A stretch of DNA of 64,000 nt from positions 24,601-88,600 of the forward strand of contig JAJEPU010000009.1 of the NCBI GenBank assembly GCA_020686985.1, read 5' to 3'. The notes beneath the pieces were generated by a model that saw nothing but the letters and a program-made list of their open reading frames with translations, had not been told where the DNA came from and did not search any database. The stretch's first letter is position 1. Every line of letters begins with the position of its first letter. The position numbers and the translations under genes are program-made. This stretch comes from Brotaphodocola catenula. Lineage in GTDB: Bacteria > Bacillota > Clostridia > Lachnospirales > Lachnospiraceae. Shown here in pieces: positions 16,890-25,983 of this stretch.

Positions 16890-18998
16890 CTAGTTTTCAC
16901 TGTCCTTCTTTGCAAGGTCACCCGGCTTCATGCTCAGGCTGATCTTGCCAGCTTTGTCTACATCAAGTACCTTAACGGTTACGGTATCGCCGATATTTAC
17001 CACATCCTCAACCTTCTCAACACGGCGGTCAGACAGGCGGGAAATGTGAATCATTCCATCCTTCTTCGGCTTCAGCTCAACAAATGCGCCGAACGGCATG
17101 ATGCGAACAACCTTACCCGTAATCACCTGACCCGGCTCAATATCGGTAACGATGTTGTGGATGATCTCTTTTGCACGATCAATCATTTCCTGATCGGTTC
17201 CGCAAACTGCAACGTTTCCGTCCTCAGAGATGTCGATCTTCACGCCGGTCTCCTCGATGATCTTATTGATCACGCAACCCTGCTTTCCGACAACATCACC
17301 GATCTTCTGCGGATCAATGCTGATCTGGTCGATCTTCGGAGCATACTTGCCAACTGTCTTTCTCGGCTCGGAGATTGCCTTTGCCATAACCTCATCGAGA
17401 ATGTAAAGTCTTGCCTCACGGGTTCTGCGGATTGCCTCCTCGATGATCGGGCGGGTCAGACCGTGAATCTTGATATCCATCTGGATTGCGGTGATACCCT
17501 TGTGAGTTCCGCCTACCTTGAAGTCCATATCGCCAAAGAAATCCTCAAGACCCTGGATATCGGTCAGAACGATGTAATCGTCATCGGTCTCGCCGGTTAC
17601 CAGACCACAGGAGATACCTGCTACCATCGTCTTGATCGGAACACCGGCTGCCATCAGAGACATCGTGGATGCACAGATACTTGCCTGAGAGGTGGAACCG
17701 TTGGACTCCATCGTCTCAGATACGGTACGGATTGCATACGGGAACTCAGCCTCGGACGGAAGTACCGGAACAAGCGCACGCTCTGCAAGAGCACCATGAC
17801 CGATCTCACGACGTCCCGGTCCTCTTGACGGCTTCGTCTCGCCTACGGAGAAGGACGGGAAGTTGTAGTGGTGCATGTAACGCTTCGTGGTCTCAAGCTC
17901 ATCAAGACCATCTAACTTCTGTGCCTCGGACAGCGGAGCCAGAGTACAGATATTGAGGATCTGGGTCTGTCCACGGGTGAACATTGCGGAACCGTGTACG
18001 CGCGGAAGCAGGTCAACCTCTGCTGCTAACGGACGGATCTCAGTGATTGCACGGCCATCCGGACGCTTGTGATCCTTCAGAATCATCTTGCGGACGGTCT
18101 TCTTCTGGTACTGGTAAACAGCATCTCCAAGAAGTGCAAGCCACTCCTCGTTGTCTGCAAATGCCTCCTCGAGCTTCTCGGTGATCGCACGGATATTTGC
18201 CTCACGGGTCTGCTTGTCATCGGTGAAGACAGCAACTTCCATCTCTGCCGGCGGAACGATCTCCTTGATTGCCTCAAACAGCTCCTCCGGAACAGCACAG
18301 CTCTCGTAGCTGTGCTTCGGCTTTCCGCACTCTGCAACGATCTTGTCTACGAAAGCGATGATCTCCTTATTCACGGAATCTGCCTTGTAGATTGCCTCGA
18401 TCATCACGTCCTCCGGCACTTCCTTTGCGCCAGCCTCGATCATGATGACTTTCTCTCTCGTGGACGCAACGGTCAGCGCCAGATCAGAAGCAATCTTCTG
18501 TGCCTGAGTCGGGTTTACCACGAACTCGCCGTTTACGAGACCGATCTGGGTCGTTGCACACGGGCCGTCAAACGGGATATCAGAGATTGCGGTTGCGATT
18601 GCGGAACCGAGCATAGCGGTCAATTCTGGACTGCAATCCTGATCTACGGACATCACGATGTTGTCAAGGGTAACATCGTTGCGGTAGTCCTTCGGGAACA
18701 GCGGACGCATCGGACGGTCGATAACGCGGGAGGTCAGGATTGCATTCTCAGATGCCTTTCCCTCTCTCTTGTTGAATCCACCCGGGATCTTTCCAACTGC
18801 ATACATCTTCTCCTCGTACTCTACGCTCAGCGGGAAGAAGTCAACGCCCTCACGCGGTTTGTCAGATGCGGTTGCGGTGGAAAGTACAACAGTATCTCCG
18901 TAATGCATCAGTACTGCACCGTTTGCCTGCTTAGCAACTCTGTCCACATCTACGGTCAGCGTTCTGCCAGCAAGTTCCATACTATAACTTTTGTACAT
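16890..18998 (-). CDS. pnp: Polyribonucleotide nucleotidyltransferase (PNPase)
   Basis: 702 residues, normal length. Two RNase PH-like domains (about 10-230 and 310-540), a KH domain (ISIDPQKIGDVVGKQGCVINKI, about 555-615) and a C-terminal S1 domain (ITGKVVRIMPFGAFVELKPKKDGMIHIS) are in the standard order. It degrades RNA phosphorolytically from the 3' end. The ATG at 18998 gives MYKSYSMELAGRTL and has AAAGGA upstream. It follows rpsO, the usual Firmicute arrangement, with a hairpin between them. Confidence 0.97.
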   Translation of the reverse strand: MYKSYSMELAGRTLTVDVDRVAKQANGAVLMHYGDTVVLSTATASDKPREGVDFFPLSVEYEEKMYAVGKIPGGFNKREGKASENAILTSRVIDRPMRPLFPKDYRNDVTLDNIVMSVDQDCSPELTAMLGSAIATAISDIPFDGPCATTQIGLVNGEFVVNPTQAQKIASDLALTVASTREKVIMIEAGAKEVPEDVMIEAIYKADSVNKEIIAFVDKIVAECGKPKHSYESCAVPEELFEAIKEIVPPAEMEVAVFTDDKQTREANIRAITEKLEEAFADNEEWLALLGDAVYQYQKKTVRKMILKDHKRPDGRAITEIRPLAAEVDLLPRVHGSAMFTRGQTQILNICTLAPLSEAQKLDGLDELETTKRYMHHYNFPSFSVGETKPSRGPGRREIGHGALAERALVPVLPSEAEFPYAIRTVSETMESNGSTSQASICASTMSLMAAGVPIKTMVAGISCGLVTGETDDDYIVLTDIQGLEDFFGDMDFKVGGTHKGITAIQMDIKIHGLTRPIIEEAIRRTREARLYILDEVMAKAISEPRKTVGKYAPKIDQISIDPQKIGDVVGKQGCVINKIIEETGVKIDISEDGNVAVCGTDQEMIDRAKEIIHNIVTDIEPGQVITGKVVRIMPFGAFVELKPKKDGMIHISRLSDRRVEKVEDVVNIGDTVTVKVLDVDKAGKISLSMKPGDLAKKDSEN

Positions 18999-19226
18999 GT
19001 CTTGTTTTCCTTTCATCAAAATATAATTAAAACTTTCTTTATCAAAACTCTCTTTCTTGAAACTTTTTGGTTCAGAAAAATCCCGAAAAACAGAAAGATC
19101 TCTCCTCGAAACTACTGCTCTGCCCGCAGAATGGATATTTCTGTGGGTACAGCAGCGGCTTCGGGGTCCTGCTCCTGTTCTTCTGTATTTTCTGTATTTT
19201 CTGTTTTTTGCTCAGATACAAATCAA

Positions 19227-19250
19227 GGCGGAGAAGAAACCCTCTCCGCC
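19227..19250 (-). terminator. Hairpin between rpsO and pnp
   Basis: GGCGGAGA pairs with TCTCCGCC with an 8-nt loop. On the minus strand only a weak T run follows, so it may act as a partial terminator or as an RNA-processing site, as known for rpsO-pnp transcripts in other bacteria. Confidence 0.5.
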
Positions 19251-19267
19251 CCCTTTTATATCTAAAA

Positions 19268-19534
19268 TTACTTTCTGATACCCAGCTTCTCGATCAGTGC
19301 ACGATAACCCTCGAGGTCGGTCTTCTTCAGGTAGTTCAGTAAACCACGTCTCTGACCAACCATCTTCAGCAGACCACGTCTGGAATGATGATCCTTCATG
19401 TTGCTCTTTAAGTGCTCGGTCAGCTCAGCGATACGAGCAGTCAGGATTGCGATCTGAACCTCCGGTGAACCGGTATCTCCCGGCTTTCTGCCGTACTCTG
19501 CGATGATAGCTGCTTTCTTTTCCTTAGAAATCAT
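19268..19534 (-). CDS. rpsO: 30S ribosomal protein S15
   Basis: 88 residues, the standard size. The sequence [25 protein letters not shown] and the [22 protein letters not shown] block are diagnostic of S15, which binds 16S rRNA early in assembly of the small subunit platform. The start at 19534 has a strong AAGGAGG 7 nt upstream; the longer in-frame extension is the leader. It is transcribed from its own near-consensus promoter and leads into pnp. Confidence 0.98.
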   Translation of the reverse strand: MISKEKKAAIIAEYGRKPGDTGSPEVQIAILTARIAELTEHLKSNMKDHHSRRGLLKMVGQRRGLLNYLKKTDLEGYRALIEKLGIRK

Positions 19535-19627
19535 TGTGAAATCCTCCTTAAAAATATTAAATAATCTTACCGGAAACCAGGATGTGGCTGGAGTGGCCAT
19601 ACAACCGGGCCTCGGCGTTTTCATACC
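19535..19627 (-). promoter_or_regulatory. Candidate S15 autoregulatory leader of rpsO
   Basis: About 93 nt of leader lie between the expected transcription start and the rpsO ATG. It can fold: CCGGT near its 5' end faces ACCGG-like sequence near the ribosome site, with TGGC/GCCA inside. S15 is known to repress its own mRNA through such leaders in several bacteria, with unrelated structures. That this one does so is inference. Confidence 0.4.
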
Positions 19628-19632
19628 GGAAC

Positions 19633-19661
19633 ATCATAACATATTCCTTTTTTGCTGTCAA
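19633..19661 (-). promoter_or_regulatory. Promoter of rpsO-pnp
   Basis: On the minus strand a perfect TTGACA (19661-19656), a 17-bp spacer and TATGAT (19638-19633) form a near-consensus sigma-A promoter. Confidence 0.8.
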
Positions 19662-20121
19662 TCGCTTCTTCCATATTTCTTCCTTGCCTGTTTTTTCTTT
19701 TATATCAATCACAAGATATGCATCCCAACTTTTTTCTTTTCGTTTTTCCATGAATTCCTCTATGCAGCCCATGTTCTTCAGACCCATCCCGTATCTGCAA
19801 CGATGACTCGCAGCTCTTCCCCTCTGTCCATCAATTTTCGTTGATACTTTTTTGTCATTATACTTTATACTCCTCAGAGGAAACCCAAATCAACCAAAAT
19901 AACGCATATCAAAATAAATACGAAAAACAAAAAGGAATCCCGGAAAAACTATTGACAGCAGTTCCTTTTCTTTCGTATCTTATAATTAACACAATTAACA
20001 TGAGCATTTTATTAACATCATTAACAAAAGCATCGTGAAAATAAAAGGCAGGAAGGAGACCGTAGAAAACGATAAAACTTATAAGATAAAAAGAAAATTT
20101 TTATACAAAGGAGACTCCCTG
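19662..20121. other. AT-rich intergenic region between rpsO and the acyltransferase
   Basis: No convincing gene. A minus-strand 76-codon reading frame (19557-19787) overlaps the rpsO promoter and leader and is probably chance or a relic. On the plus strand TTGACA (19952-19957) is followed by TATCTT after 18 bp, a possible acyltransferase promoter. Four ATTAAC words occur as two pairs with 9-bp spacing at 19985/19994 and 20011/20020. Confidence 0.5.
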
Positions 20122-21150
20122 ATGGTGTATATTATTTTGTATATCCTCTTAGCCGTGTTATGTGCCTGGAATATTCATTTTGTGGCCGCTGACATGGATG
20201 TAAAAATTGTCATGAATCGAATCAACAAGTTAAGATTTATTTTTGCCATCCTGATTATATTTACTCACTGCACCCTTCCCTACAAATATTTGCCACATAT
20301 TCTCTTTCCGCTAAGAAAAATATCTACTTTTGGCGTCGGATACTTTTTTATTTTATCTGGTTATGGATTGGCTTATTCTGTCGCGAACAAGCCAAATTAT
20401 CTGGATCATTTCGGGAAGAAAATCGGGAACCTGCTGTGGATCACCATATTTTCAAGTGTGGCAAGTACCCTCATTAAAAATCTTGTGCTTGGATGGAATG
20501 AGCCACTCACTCTGATCAACTGGTACATGCCCGCAATCATCGCACTGTATCTCATTTTTTATGTGGTATTTCGCGTATTCTCCCAGTCAAAAAATTTGCG
20601 AAACCTCTGTCTCACCTGCGCTGTGTTTGCCGGCATTTTGATTGTGCTCTACTTCGATAATTTTACCGGGAACAATTACAGAAACTATTACATCAGTGAA
20701 TTGGCATTTCCATTTGGAGTATTGATTTATGAATACGCAGATTTGATTTCCAGATTTTTAAAAAAGAAATATGCCATTTTCCTTGTCATCATGGCAGAAA
20801 TTATTTTCGGAGGAATTGCATTCAGTGTTCCGGAACGAGGATTGCTTGATTTGATTTTTCATAATCTCATGCTTGTTCCAGTTGGATTTGTGCTGATTTT
20901 GTTGATGAATAAAATAGAGATAAACAATCTCATTTTAAAAACTATGAATCGATATACGATGTTTATCTACTTATTCCAGTTCCCAGTGCTCATGATTTTG
21001 AAAAATTATTATCAGACAAAGGAACGACCTTTTGATGTATTTTTCTTTTTGGCATGCTTAGGTTTCACCTGCATTCTTGCTGTTATCATTCAAATTATCT
21101 ATGATCGCGTCGGAATGATGGTAAATACGTGTTTTCACTCTAACGATTGA
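20122..21150 (+). CDS. Acyltransferase-3 family membrane protein
   Basis: 342 residues, almost entirely hydrophobic with about ten membrane segments. The pattern NKLRFIFAILIIFTHC near residue 35, with its histidine, and the later FILSGYG piece fit the acyltransferase-3 (OafA/exopolysaccharide acetylase) family, which moves acetyl groups onto surface sugars. The start at 20122 has AAAGGAG upstream; codons before it are leader. Base composition is clearly more AT-rich than the flanking housekeeping genes. It converges with the O-antigen-ligase-like pseudogene across a shared hairpin, so both may come from a cell-surface polysaccharide locus. Confidence 0.78.
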   Translation: MVYIILYILLAVLCAWNIHFVAADMDVKIVMNRINKLRFIFAILIIFTHCTLPYKYLPHILFPLRKISTFGVGYFFILSGYGLAYSVANKPNYLDHFGKKIGNLLWITIFSSVASTLIKNLVLGWNEPLTLINWYMPAIIALYLIFYVVFRVFSQSKNLRNLCLTCAVFAGILIVLYFDNFTGNNYRNYYISELAFPFGVLIYEYADLISRFLKKKYAIFLVIMAEIIFGGIAFSVPERGLLDLIFHNLMLVPVGFVLILLMNKIEINNLILKTMNRYTMFIYLFQFPVLMILKNYYQTKERPFDVFFFLACLGFTCILAVIIQIIYDRVGMMVNTCFHSND

Positions 21151-21182
21151 CATCGTGCCCAATTAATATGAAACCAAAATTC

Positions 21183-21230
21183 AAGCGTCAGCGATGAAAA
21201 CCAACTCAAGTTTTTTCTTCGCTGACGCTT
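21183..21230. terminator. Bidirectional terminator-like hairpin between convergent genes
   Basis: AAGCGTCAGCG and CGCTGACGCTT form an 11-bp perfect stem around a 26-nt loop containing a T run. It sits between the ends of the acyltransferase gene and the convergent pseudogene. Confidence 0.65.
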
Positions 21231-21294
21231 CTTTGCCTAATCCACTAACTCCATCTATCTATTTCATTTACTCACTTTATCTCACTTTACCTGC

Positions 21295-22695
21295 TCACTT
21301 CACTTCGTTTTCTTCCTGTGACTCCTGCATCAGAATACGGATATGCTCATGCATCTCTTTTTTGTCACGGGGTTTCCATACCTGGGGCTTGGGAGGCTTT
21401 TTTCGTTCCACAGAATACGCCAAAGGAATCAGTCGCAATGCCATTGTGCTCCAGAAAGAGAACGATGTATTGTCTGTAAGATAGGTCATCGTCATGTAGC
21501 TGAGATTACATAAGTATAAAAGTGTCGTATCGTCGTCCGCATACTTCGTCCAAAAAATCGGAAGAAAAATATACTGAATCCCAGACCAGAAAATGAATCC
21601 CGGAAATCCCATCTCCACAAATACTTTCAAAATATCATTGTGGAACGGATATGGATGATTGATCAAGCCTGTACTGTACCAGATACCGACAATGGAATCT
21701 ACGTATTCAAAGCCTTTTCCAAAATAATCCACTGAAAACTCATAATAATCATTTGCCAGACTCCAGAGGTAGTCACGTCCCATCATATCAATGCCAATAA
21801 CGTCCAATACCTAAGAAACGACTCCTGTCCGAACTCCGTAAAGATACAAGAAAAAGAACCCCACCCATGCGATTCCCCAGAGAACAAAGATGAGTTTTTT
21901 CTTTTTAAATAAACGAACAATGTAGGCTACAAGGATAAATAATACAACAGCCGGAATCGCAATACGCTTCATGCCAACAATAAAGAAAAAGGTGCATACC
22001 AGTATAAAAAAGATACGCTGACGTTTCTCTTTCCGCGTCTCACGAGGGGCAAAAGCTACATAGTAGATCACCAACTGACCCAAGACAAACGTGATATCAT
22101 GTATTTCCAGATTGCGCGCATAACCTTCTGCTTCACCGAAGGTCACAAGGCAGGTAATCAGCGACTGGATACTTGGTCCCAAACCAAAATTTGGTATCTC
22201 CAAAACCATAATTCCTGCATTCGCCATACACATTGCGATCGTAAATAAATCAACTGTCCTGGAACCAAACAGATAAACACCACAGACCGCCGTCAGAATA
22301 GAAATACTCTGAAAAACCAGTTTAGAACAGGCATTGACCATCGTAGAGATATTATTCAGATTCATCATCCAAATAACCATGGACCAGAGAAGCAGGGCCA
22401 CAATCAATGACATACAGGCAAGAGCTGGCCAGATTATTTTTTTCAATTTCTCAATATCCGGATAAATAAACCCATAGCCCACGGTCATAGCGATCACACC
22501 CACTGTAAATATCTTGGGCAAGCCACCAAGCATGTTGTTTAAGGTCTTCCACTCACCCAGACCTGCAAACGTCAGCAGACCCACAAAACAGATACAGAGT
22601 AATTTCTGCCAGAACGGACTGTCTTTATAAAAGGTGGAAGAAGGACGTTTTTGAGAATAATCTCTTTTTACAATAATTTCGGATAAGGTTCGCAC
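21295..22695 (-). pseudogene. O-antigen-ligase-like polysaccharide polymerase, interrupted by one amber codon
   Basis: Two reading frames, 22695-21811 (294 residues) and the continuation to 21295, are in the same frame and separated only by a TAG at 21813-21811. Read through, they make one ~466-residue protein with about ten membrane segments and a long external loop (MMGRDYLWSLANDYY, HPYPFHNDILKVFVEMGFPG), which resembles the Wzy/O-antigen ligase family that joins glycan units. The GTG start has AGAGGAG upstream. The first part lacks the conserved HNDIL region, so the truncated product is unlikely to work. A sequencing error or natural nonsense mutation are both possible. Confidence 0.75.
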
Positions 22696-22766
22696 CTGTC
22701 GTGTCTCCTCTTGCTTATCCTTAGAAAGCAGACATTGCTATAAATAAATATCTTCTGTATTCAGCA

Positions 22767-22782
22767 ATCGTTTGTAAACGAT
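22767..22782. promoter_or_regulatory. Operator-like palindrome upstream of the O-antigen-ligase-like gene
   Basis: ATCGTTT-GT-AAACGAT is a 7-bp inverted repeat with a 2-bp centre, about 75 bp before the GTG start. It has the look of a repressor site, but no regulator can be named. Confidence 0.35.
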
Positions 22783-22841
22783 AAGCACTGTAAAAAATGC
22801 CTGACTCAAGCAACATATTTCATTTCAAGTTTAAAGCAAAT

Positions 22842-22882
22842 GGGGCTGTCGCATTAGCAAATTGTTGCCGAGCGATAGCCCC
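22842..22882 (-). terminator. Terminator-like hairpin after lysS
   Basis: On the minus strand GGGGCTATCGC pairs with GCGACAGCCCC (one mismatch), about 105 nt past the lysS stop. The following T run is short, so efficiency is uncertain. Confidence 0.65.
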
Positions 22883-22987
22883 ATTTTCTGTATTTCAAAT
22901 TCCAGCTGTTTTACAGTTGTCGTGCCTCGCACTCTTTGATTTTATCGTACTCTCACTTTAGCACGCCTTGATACAGCTTAGTAGATC

Positions 22988-24943
22988 TTAGTACAGCTTT
23001 GCACCTGCCGGGATGTGATTGTCTACCATCAGCAGGTTCAGCTTTTCCTCGCCGTTCTCCTCGCATACTGCGCTGAGTAACATACCACAGGACTCGATGC
23101 CCATCATTGCACGCGGAGGCAGATTGGTGATTGCCACGAGGGTCTTGCCAACCAGCTCTTCCGGCTCATAGTAAGCATGGATTCCGCTGAGGATTGTGCG
23201 ATCCTTGCCGGTTCCGTCATCGAGGGTGAACTGAAGCAGTTTCTTGGACTTCTTCACAGCCTCACATGCCTTTACCTTTACCGCACGGAAATCAGACTTG
23301 CTGAACGTCTCGAAATCTACCTGCTCCTCGAACAGCGGTTCAATCTTTACGTTGGAGAAATCGATCTTCTCATTCGGGGTAAAGAAACCATTATTGTCGC
23401 CAGCAGTTGCCGTCTCGCTAGCCTTGTCTGCGGACTTCTTGCCTGCATCTAATGACTTCATTGTCGGGAAGAGCAGAACGTCACGGATTGCCGGGCTGTT
23501 GGTGAACAGCATAACGAGACGGTCGATTCCGTATCCGATACCACCTGTCGGAGGCATACCGATCTCAAGTGCATTCAGGAAGTCCTCATCGGTCGTATTT
23601 GCTTCCTCATCACCAGCTGCAAGTGCAGCCTCCTGTGCCTTGAAACGCTCTCTCTGGTCGATCGGATCGTTCAGCTCGGAGTATGCGTTACACATCTCTC
23701 TTCCGTAAATGAACAGCTCGAAACGCTCTACCTGCTCCGGATGATCCGGCTTCTTCTTGGTCAGCGGAGAGATCTCGATCGGATGATCCATGATGAAGGT
23801 CGGCTGAATCAGATGCTCCTCAACAAACTCCTCGAAGAAGAGATTGATGATGTCACCGCGAACGTGACGCTCCTCATAGTGAATGTCATTCTCGTCTGCG
23901 AGCTTCTTTGCTTCCTCAGTCGTCTTGATCTCGTTGAAATCAATTCCGGTGTACTTCTTGATTGCATCGATCATCGTCAGGCGCTCAAACGGCTTTCCAA
24001 GATCAATCTCAACCTCTGCATACGGGATCTTCGTGGTACCGCACACCTCGTTTGCGATATGGCGGAACATGTTCTCGGTCAGATCCATCATGCCATAGTA
24101 ATCGGTGTATGCCTGATACAGCTCCATCAGGGTGAACTCCGGATTGTGACGGGTATCAAGACCCTCGTTACGGAATACACGACCGATCTCGTAAACCTTC
24201 TCCATACCGCCGACGATCAGACGCTTTAAGTACAGCTCAAGAGAAATACGGAGCTTTACATCCTCATCCAGTGCGTTGTAATGGGTCTCAAACGGTCTTG
24301 CAGCTGCACCACCTGCATTTGCAACGAGCATCGGGGTCTCAACCTCTAAGAAGCCCTGATTGTCAAGATAGCGACGGATACAGCTGATGATACGGGAACG
24401 CATCACAAAGGTCTTGCGCACATCCTCGTTCATGATCAGGTCTACATAGCGCTGACGATAACGAGTATCAGTGTTGGTCAGACCGTGATACTTCTCCGGC
24501 AGAATCTGTAAGCTCTTGGACAGCAGGGTTACAGAATGTGCATGAATGGAAATCTCACCCATCTTTGTAGTGAATACAAGACCACGGATTCCGACGATAT
24601 CACCAATATCCATGCGCTTGAAATCTTTGTATGCATCCTCGCCAAGGTCATCACGGGAAACATAACACTGAATGTTGCCCTTGAGGTCCTGAACGTTACA
24701 GAAGGAGGCTTTACCCATCACACGCTTGGACATTACACGTCCTGCGATGGATACCTCTTTACCTTCCCACTCGCTGTAATTTTCCTTTACATCCGTGCTG
24801 TGTACGGTCACATCATACTTTGTGATCTTAAACGGGTCCTTGTCTGCTGCCTGAAGTTCTGCCAGCTTTTCACGGCGAACCTTCAGGAGCTGATGAACAT
24901 CCGGCTCCTGTGCCTGCTTTGCGTTCTGATTCTGCTCTGCCAT
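22988..24943 (-). CDS. lysS: Lysyl-tRNA synthetase (class II) with C-terminal tRNA-binding domain
   Basis: 651 residues, about 150 longer than a typical LysRS. Residues ~60-150 are the OB-fold anticodon-binding domain, ~170-500 the class II catalytic core with motif 2 ([18 protein letters not shown]) and motif 3 ([13 protein letters not shown]). After a linker of about 40 residues, residues ~545-651 form a Trbp111/EMAP-II/MetRS-C-type tRNA-binding domain ([41 protein letters not shown]). This addition usually occurs on MetRS or as a free protein, and should raise tRNA affinity. It ends the dusB-greA-lysS run. Confidence 0.96.
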   Translation of the reverse strand: MAEQNQNAKQAQEPDVHQLLKVRREKLAELQAADKDPFKITKYDVTVHSTDVKENYSEWEGKEVSIAGRVMSKRVMGKASFCNVQDLKGNIQCYVSRDDLGEDAYKDFKRMDIGDIVGIRGLVFTTKMGEISIHAHSVTLLSKSLQILPEKYHGLTNTDTRYRQRYVDLIMNEDVRKTFVMRSRIISCIRRYLDNQGFLEVETPMLVANAGGAAARPFETHYNALDEDVKLRISLELYLKRLIVGGMEKVYEIGRVFRNEGLDTRHNPEFTLMELYQAYTDYYGMMDLTENMFRHIANEVCGTTKIPYAEVEIDLGKPFERLTMIDAIKKYTGIDFNEIKTTEEAKKLADENDIHYEERHVRGDIINLFFEEFVEEHLIQPTFIMDHPIEISPLTKKKPDHPEQVERFELFIYGREMCNAYSELNDPIDQRERFKAQEAALAAGDEEANTTDEDFLNALEIGMPPTGGIGYGIDRLVMLFTNSPAIRDVLLFPTMKSLDAGKKSADKASETATAGDNNGFFTPNEKIDFSNVKIEPLFEEQVDFETFSKSDFRAVKVKACEAVKKSKKLLQFTLDDGTGKDRTILSGIHAYYEPEELVGKTLVAITNLPPRAMMGIESCGMLLSAVCEENGEEKLNLLMVDNHIPAGAKLY

Positions 24944-24985
24944 CTCTATCTCCTTTGCCTGTCACTTTCCGTCGTGCGGTCTGCA

Positions 24986-25141
24986 CTTCGCACCTTGCGA
25001 AGACGACTGCACACTCATGACTTTTGTACCTTCACTAAAACCTACAACTACAAAAATTTACAATCACAAAAACTCATGATTGTTTCATCTATAACTGCTT
25101 CACCCATGCATAAATGAAAATCATCTTTCATTTATGCATAG
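24986..25141 (-). other. Hairpins between greA and lysS
   Basis: Two simple inverted repeats lie in the 223-bp gap: CTTCGCA-cct-TGCGAAG near 24990, and a 14-bp perfect palindrome around 25107-25140 with arms TGCATAAATGAAA and TTTCATTTATGCA. The second lies just past greA and could terminate or stabilise the greA mRNA, but lacks a T run. Confidence 0.45.
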
Positions 25142-25166
25142 CTTATCAAACAACAAGACTGCAATA

Positions 25167-25649
25167 CTATGATACTCTCTGGATCTCCAGTACCTTGTAC
25201 TGAATGATTCCTGCCTGAGTCTCAACGTCAACAACATCGCCAACGCGCTTTCCAAGCAGTGCTCTTCCCACCGGAGACTCGTTGGAAATCTTGTTCTGAA
25301 GGCTGTTTGCCTCGGTAGAACCAACGATCTTGAACTCCATCTCCTCATCAAAATCAACATCGTATACCTTTACTTTACAGCCGATGCTGATCTTGTCTAA
25401 ATCCACCTCATCCTCATCTACAACCTCTGCGTTCTTCAGAAGTTTCTCAAGTTCCTCAATTCGCAGTTCGATGTCTCTCTGCTCATCTTTTGCAGCATCA
25501 TACTCAGCGTTCTCAGACAAATCGCCCTGCTCTCTTGCTTCCTTAATCTTCTGTGCAACTTCACGACGACGATTCACCTTCAGATCCTGAAGCTCATCCT
25601 CATACTGTTTCAGTCCCGCATAAGTGATAATATGTTTCTTGTCTGCCAT
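25167..25649 (-). CDS. greA: Transcription elongation factor GreA
   Basis: 160 residues. The N-terminal coiled coil (about 10-75, including [18 protein letters not shown] with the acidic tip that enters RNA polymerase) and the C-terminal FKBP-like domain ([16 protein letters not shown]) are both complete. GreA makes backtracked RNA polymerase cut its transcript and resume. The ribosome site is GGAAGG. It has a consensus promoter of its own 300 bp upstream, inside the end of dusB, and an unusually long structured leader. Confidence 0.97.
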   Translation of the reverse strand: MADKKHIITYAGLKQYEDELQDLKVNRRREVAQKIKEAREQGDLSENAEYDAAKDEQRDIELRIEELEKLLKNAEVVDEDEVDLDKISIGCKVKVYDVDFDEEMEFKIVGSTEANSLQNKISNESPVGRALLGKRVGDVVDVETQAGIIQYKVLEIQRVS

Positions 25650-25948
25650 AACTGTTTCCTTCCTTACAACATCATACTTTAAATACTTTCATAGCGCTTT
25701 TCATGCCCTTAAAAGCATTGCAAAAACGCCACTTAAAAATACTACTTAAAAGCTACTAAAAAACTACTTAAATCACGTCTCTGGTTCTTCGCTGATTCTT
25801 TGTTGTTTCCCCACCTGATGTCATCTTATCTCCGAAGACTTCGGACAAAGCCGATCCCTCCGGCTTCTTCCTCTCTGATCTAAACCTGATTTAGCTCATT
25901 GCATGCAGAAGACGCGTCATCGGCGCGTCTCCTCACATACTCAAGTAT
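25650..25948 (-). promoter_or_regulatory. Long structured 5' leader of greA
   Basis: If transcription starts just after the promoter at 25955-25983, the leader is about 300 nt. It contains a GAGACGCG/CGCGTCTTC hairpin enclosing the start of a short reading frame, then AGCCG/CGGCT and TCCGAAG/CTTCGGA hairpins, then an A/T-rich part with repeated TTTTAAGTAGT-like units close to greA. I could not match it to a known riboswitch or leader. The function is unknown. Confidence 0.5.
25891..25920 (-). CDS. Putative 9-residue leader peptide in the greA leader
   Basis: An ATG with GGAG nine nt upstream opens a frame encoding MTRLLHAMS and ending in TAA. Its start region lies in the loop and stem of the first leader hairpin. 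Such a short frame can be chance; the ribosome site and the placement in a long leader make it worth recording. No homologue is known to me. Confidence 0.3.
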   Translation of the reverse strand: MTRLLHAMS

Positions 25949-25954
25949 CACAGT

Positions 25955-25983
25955 ATTATATCCCAAAGGGTGCGGGTTGTCAA
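25955..25983 (-). promoter_or_regulatory. Consensus promoter for greA-lysS
   Basis: A perfect TTGACA (25983-25978), a 17-bp spacer and a perfect TATAAT (25960-25955). The TGA inside the -35 hexamer is the dusB stop codon. Confidence 0.85.

Noticed and set aside
19557..19787. 76-codon minus-strand gene before rpsO
   Set aside because: It overlaps the near-consensus rpsO promoter and the leader; no family similarity is seen.
21811..21813. Amber codon read as pyrrolysine
   Set aside because: No pyl genes are visible and other genes in the window use TAG as a stop (for example the thioesterase, hprK and pnp).
22696..22987. T-box leader for lysS
   Set aside because: This region is downstream of lysS; the upstream gap is only hairpins without a T-box sequence.
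25682..25702. Weak cre-like site near greA (AGCGCTTTTC)
   Set aside because: Several fixed positions of the consensus do not match.
25650..25948. Known riboswitch in the greA leader
   Set aside because: I found none of the conserved cores I know (TPP, lysine, glycine, SAM, c-di-GMP, ydaO).
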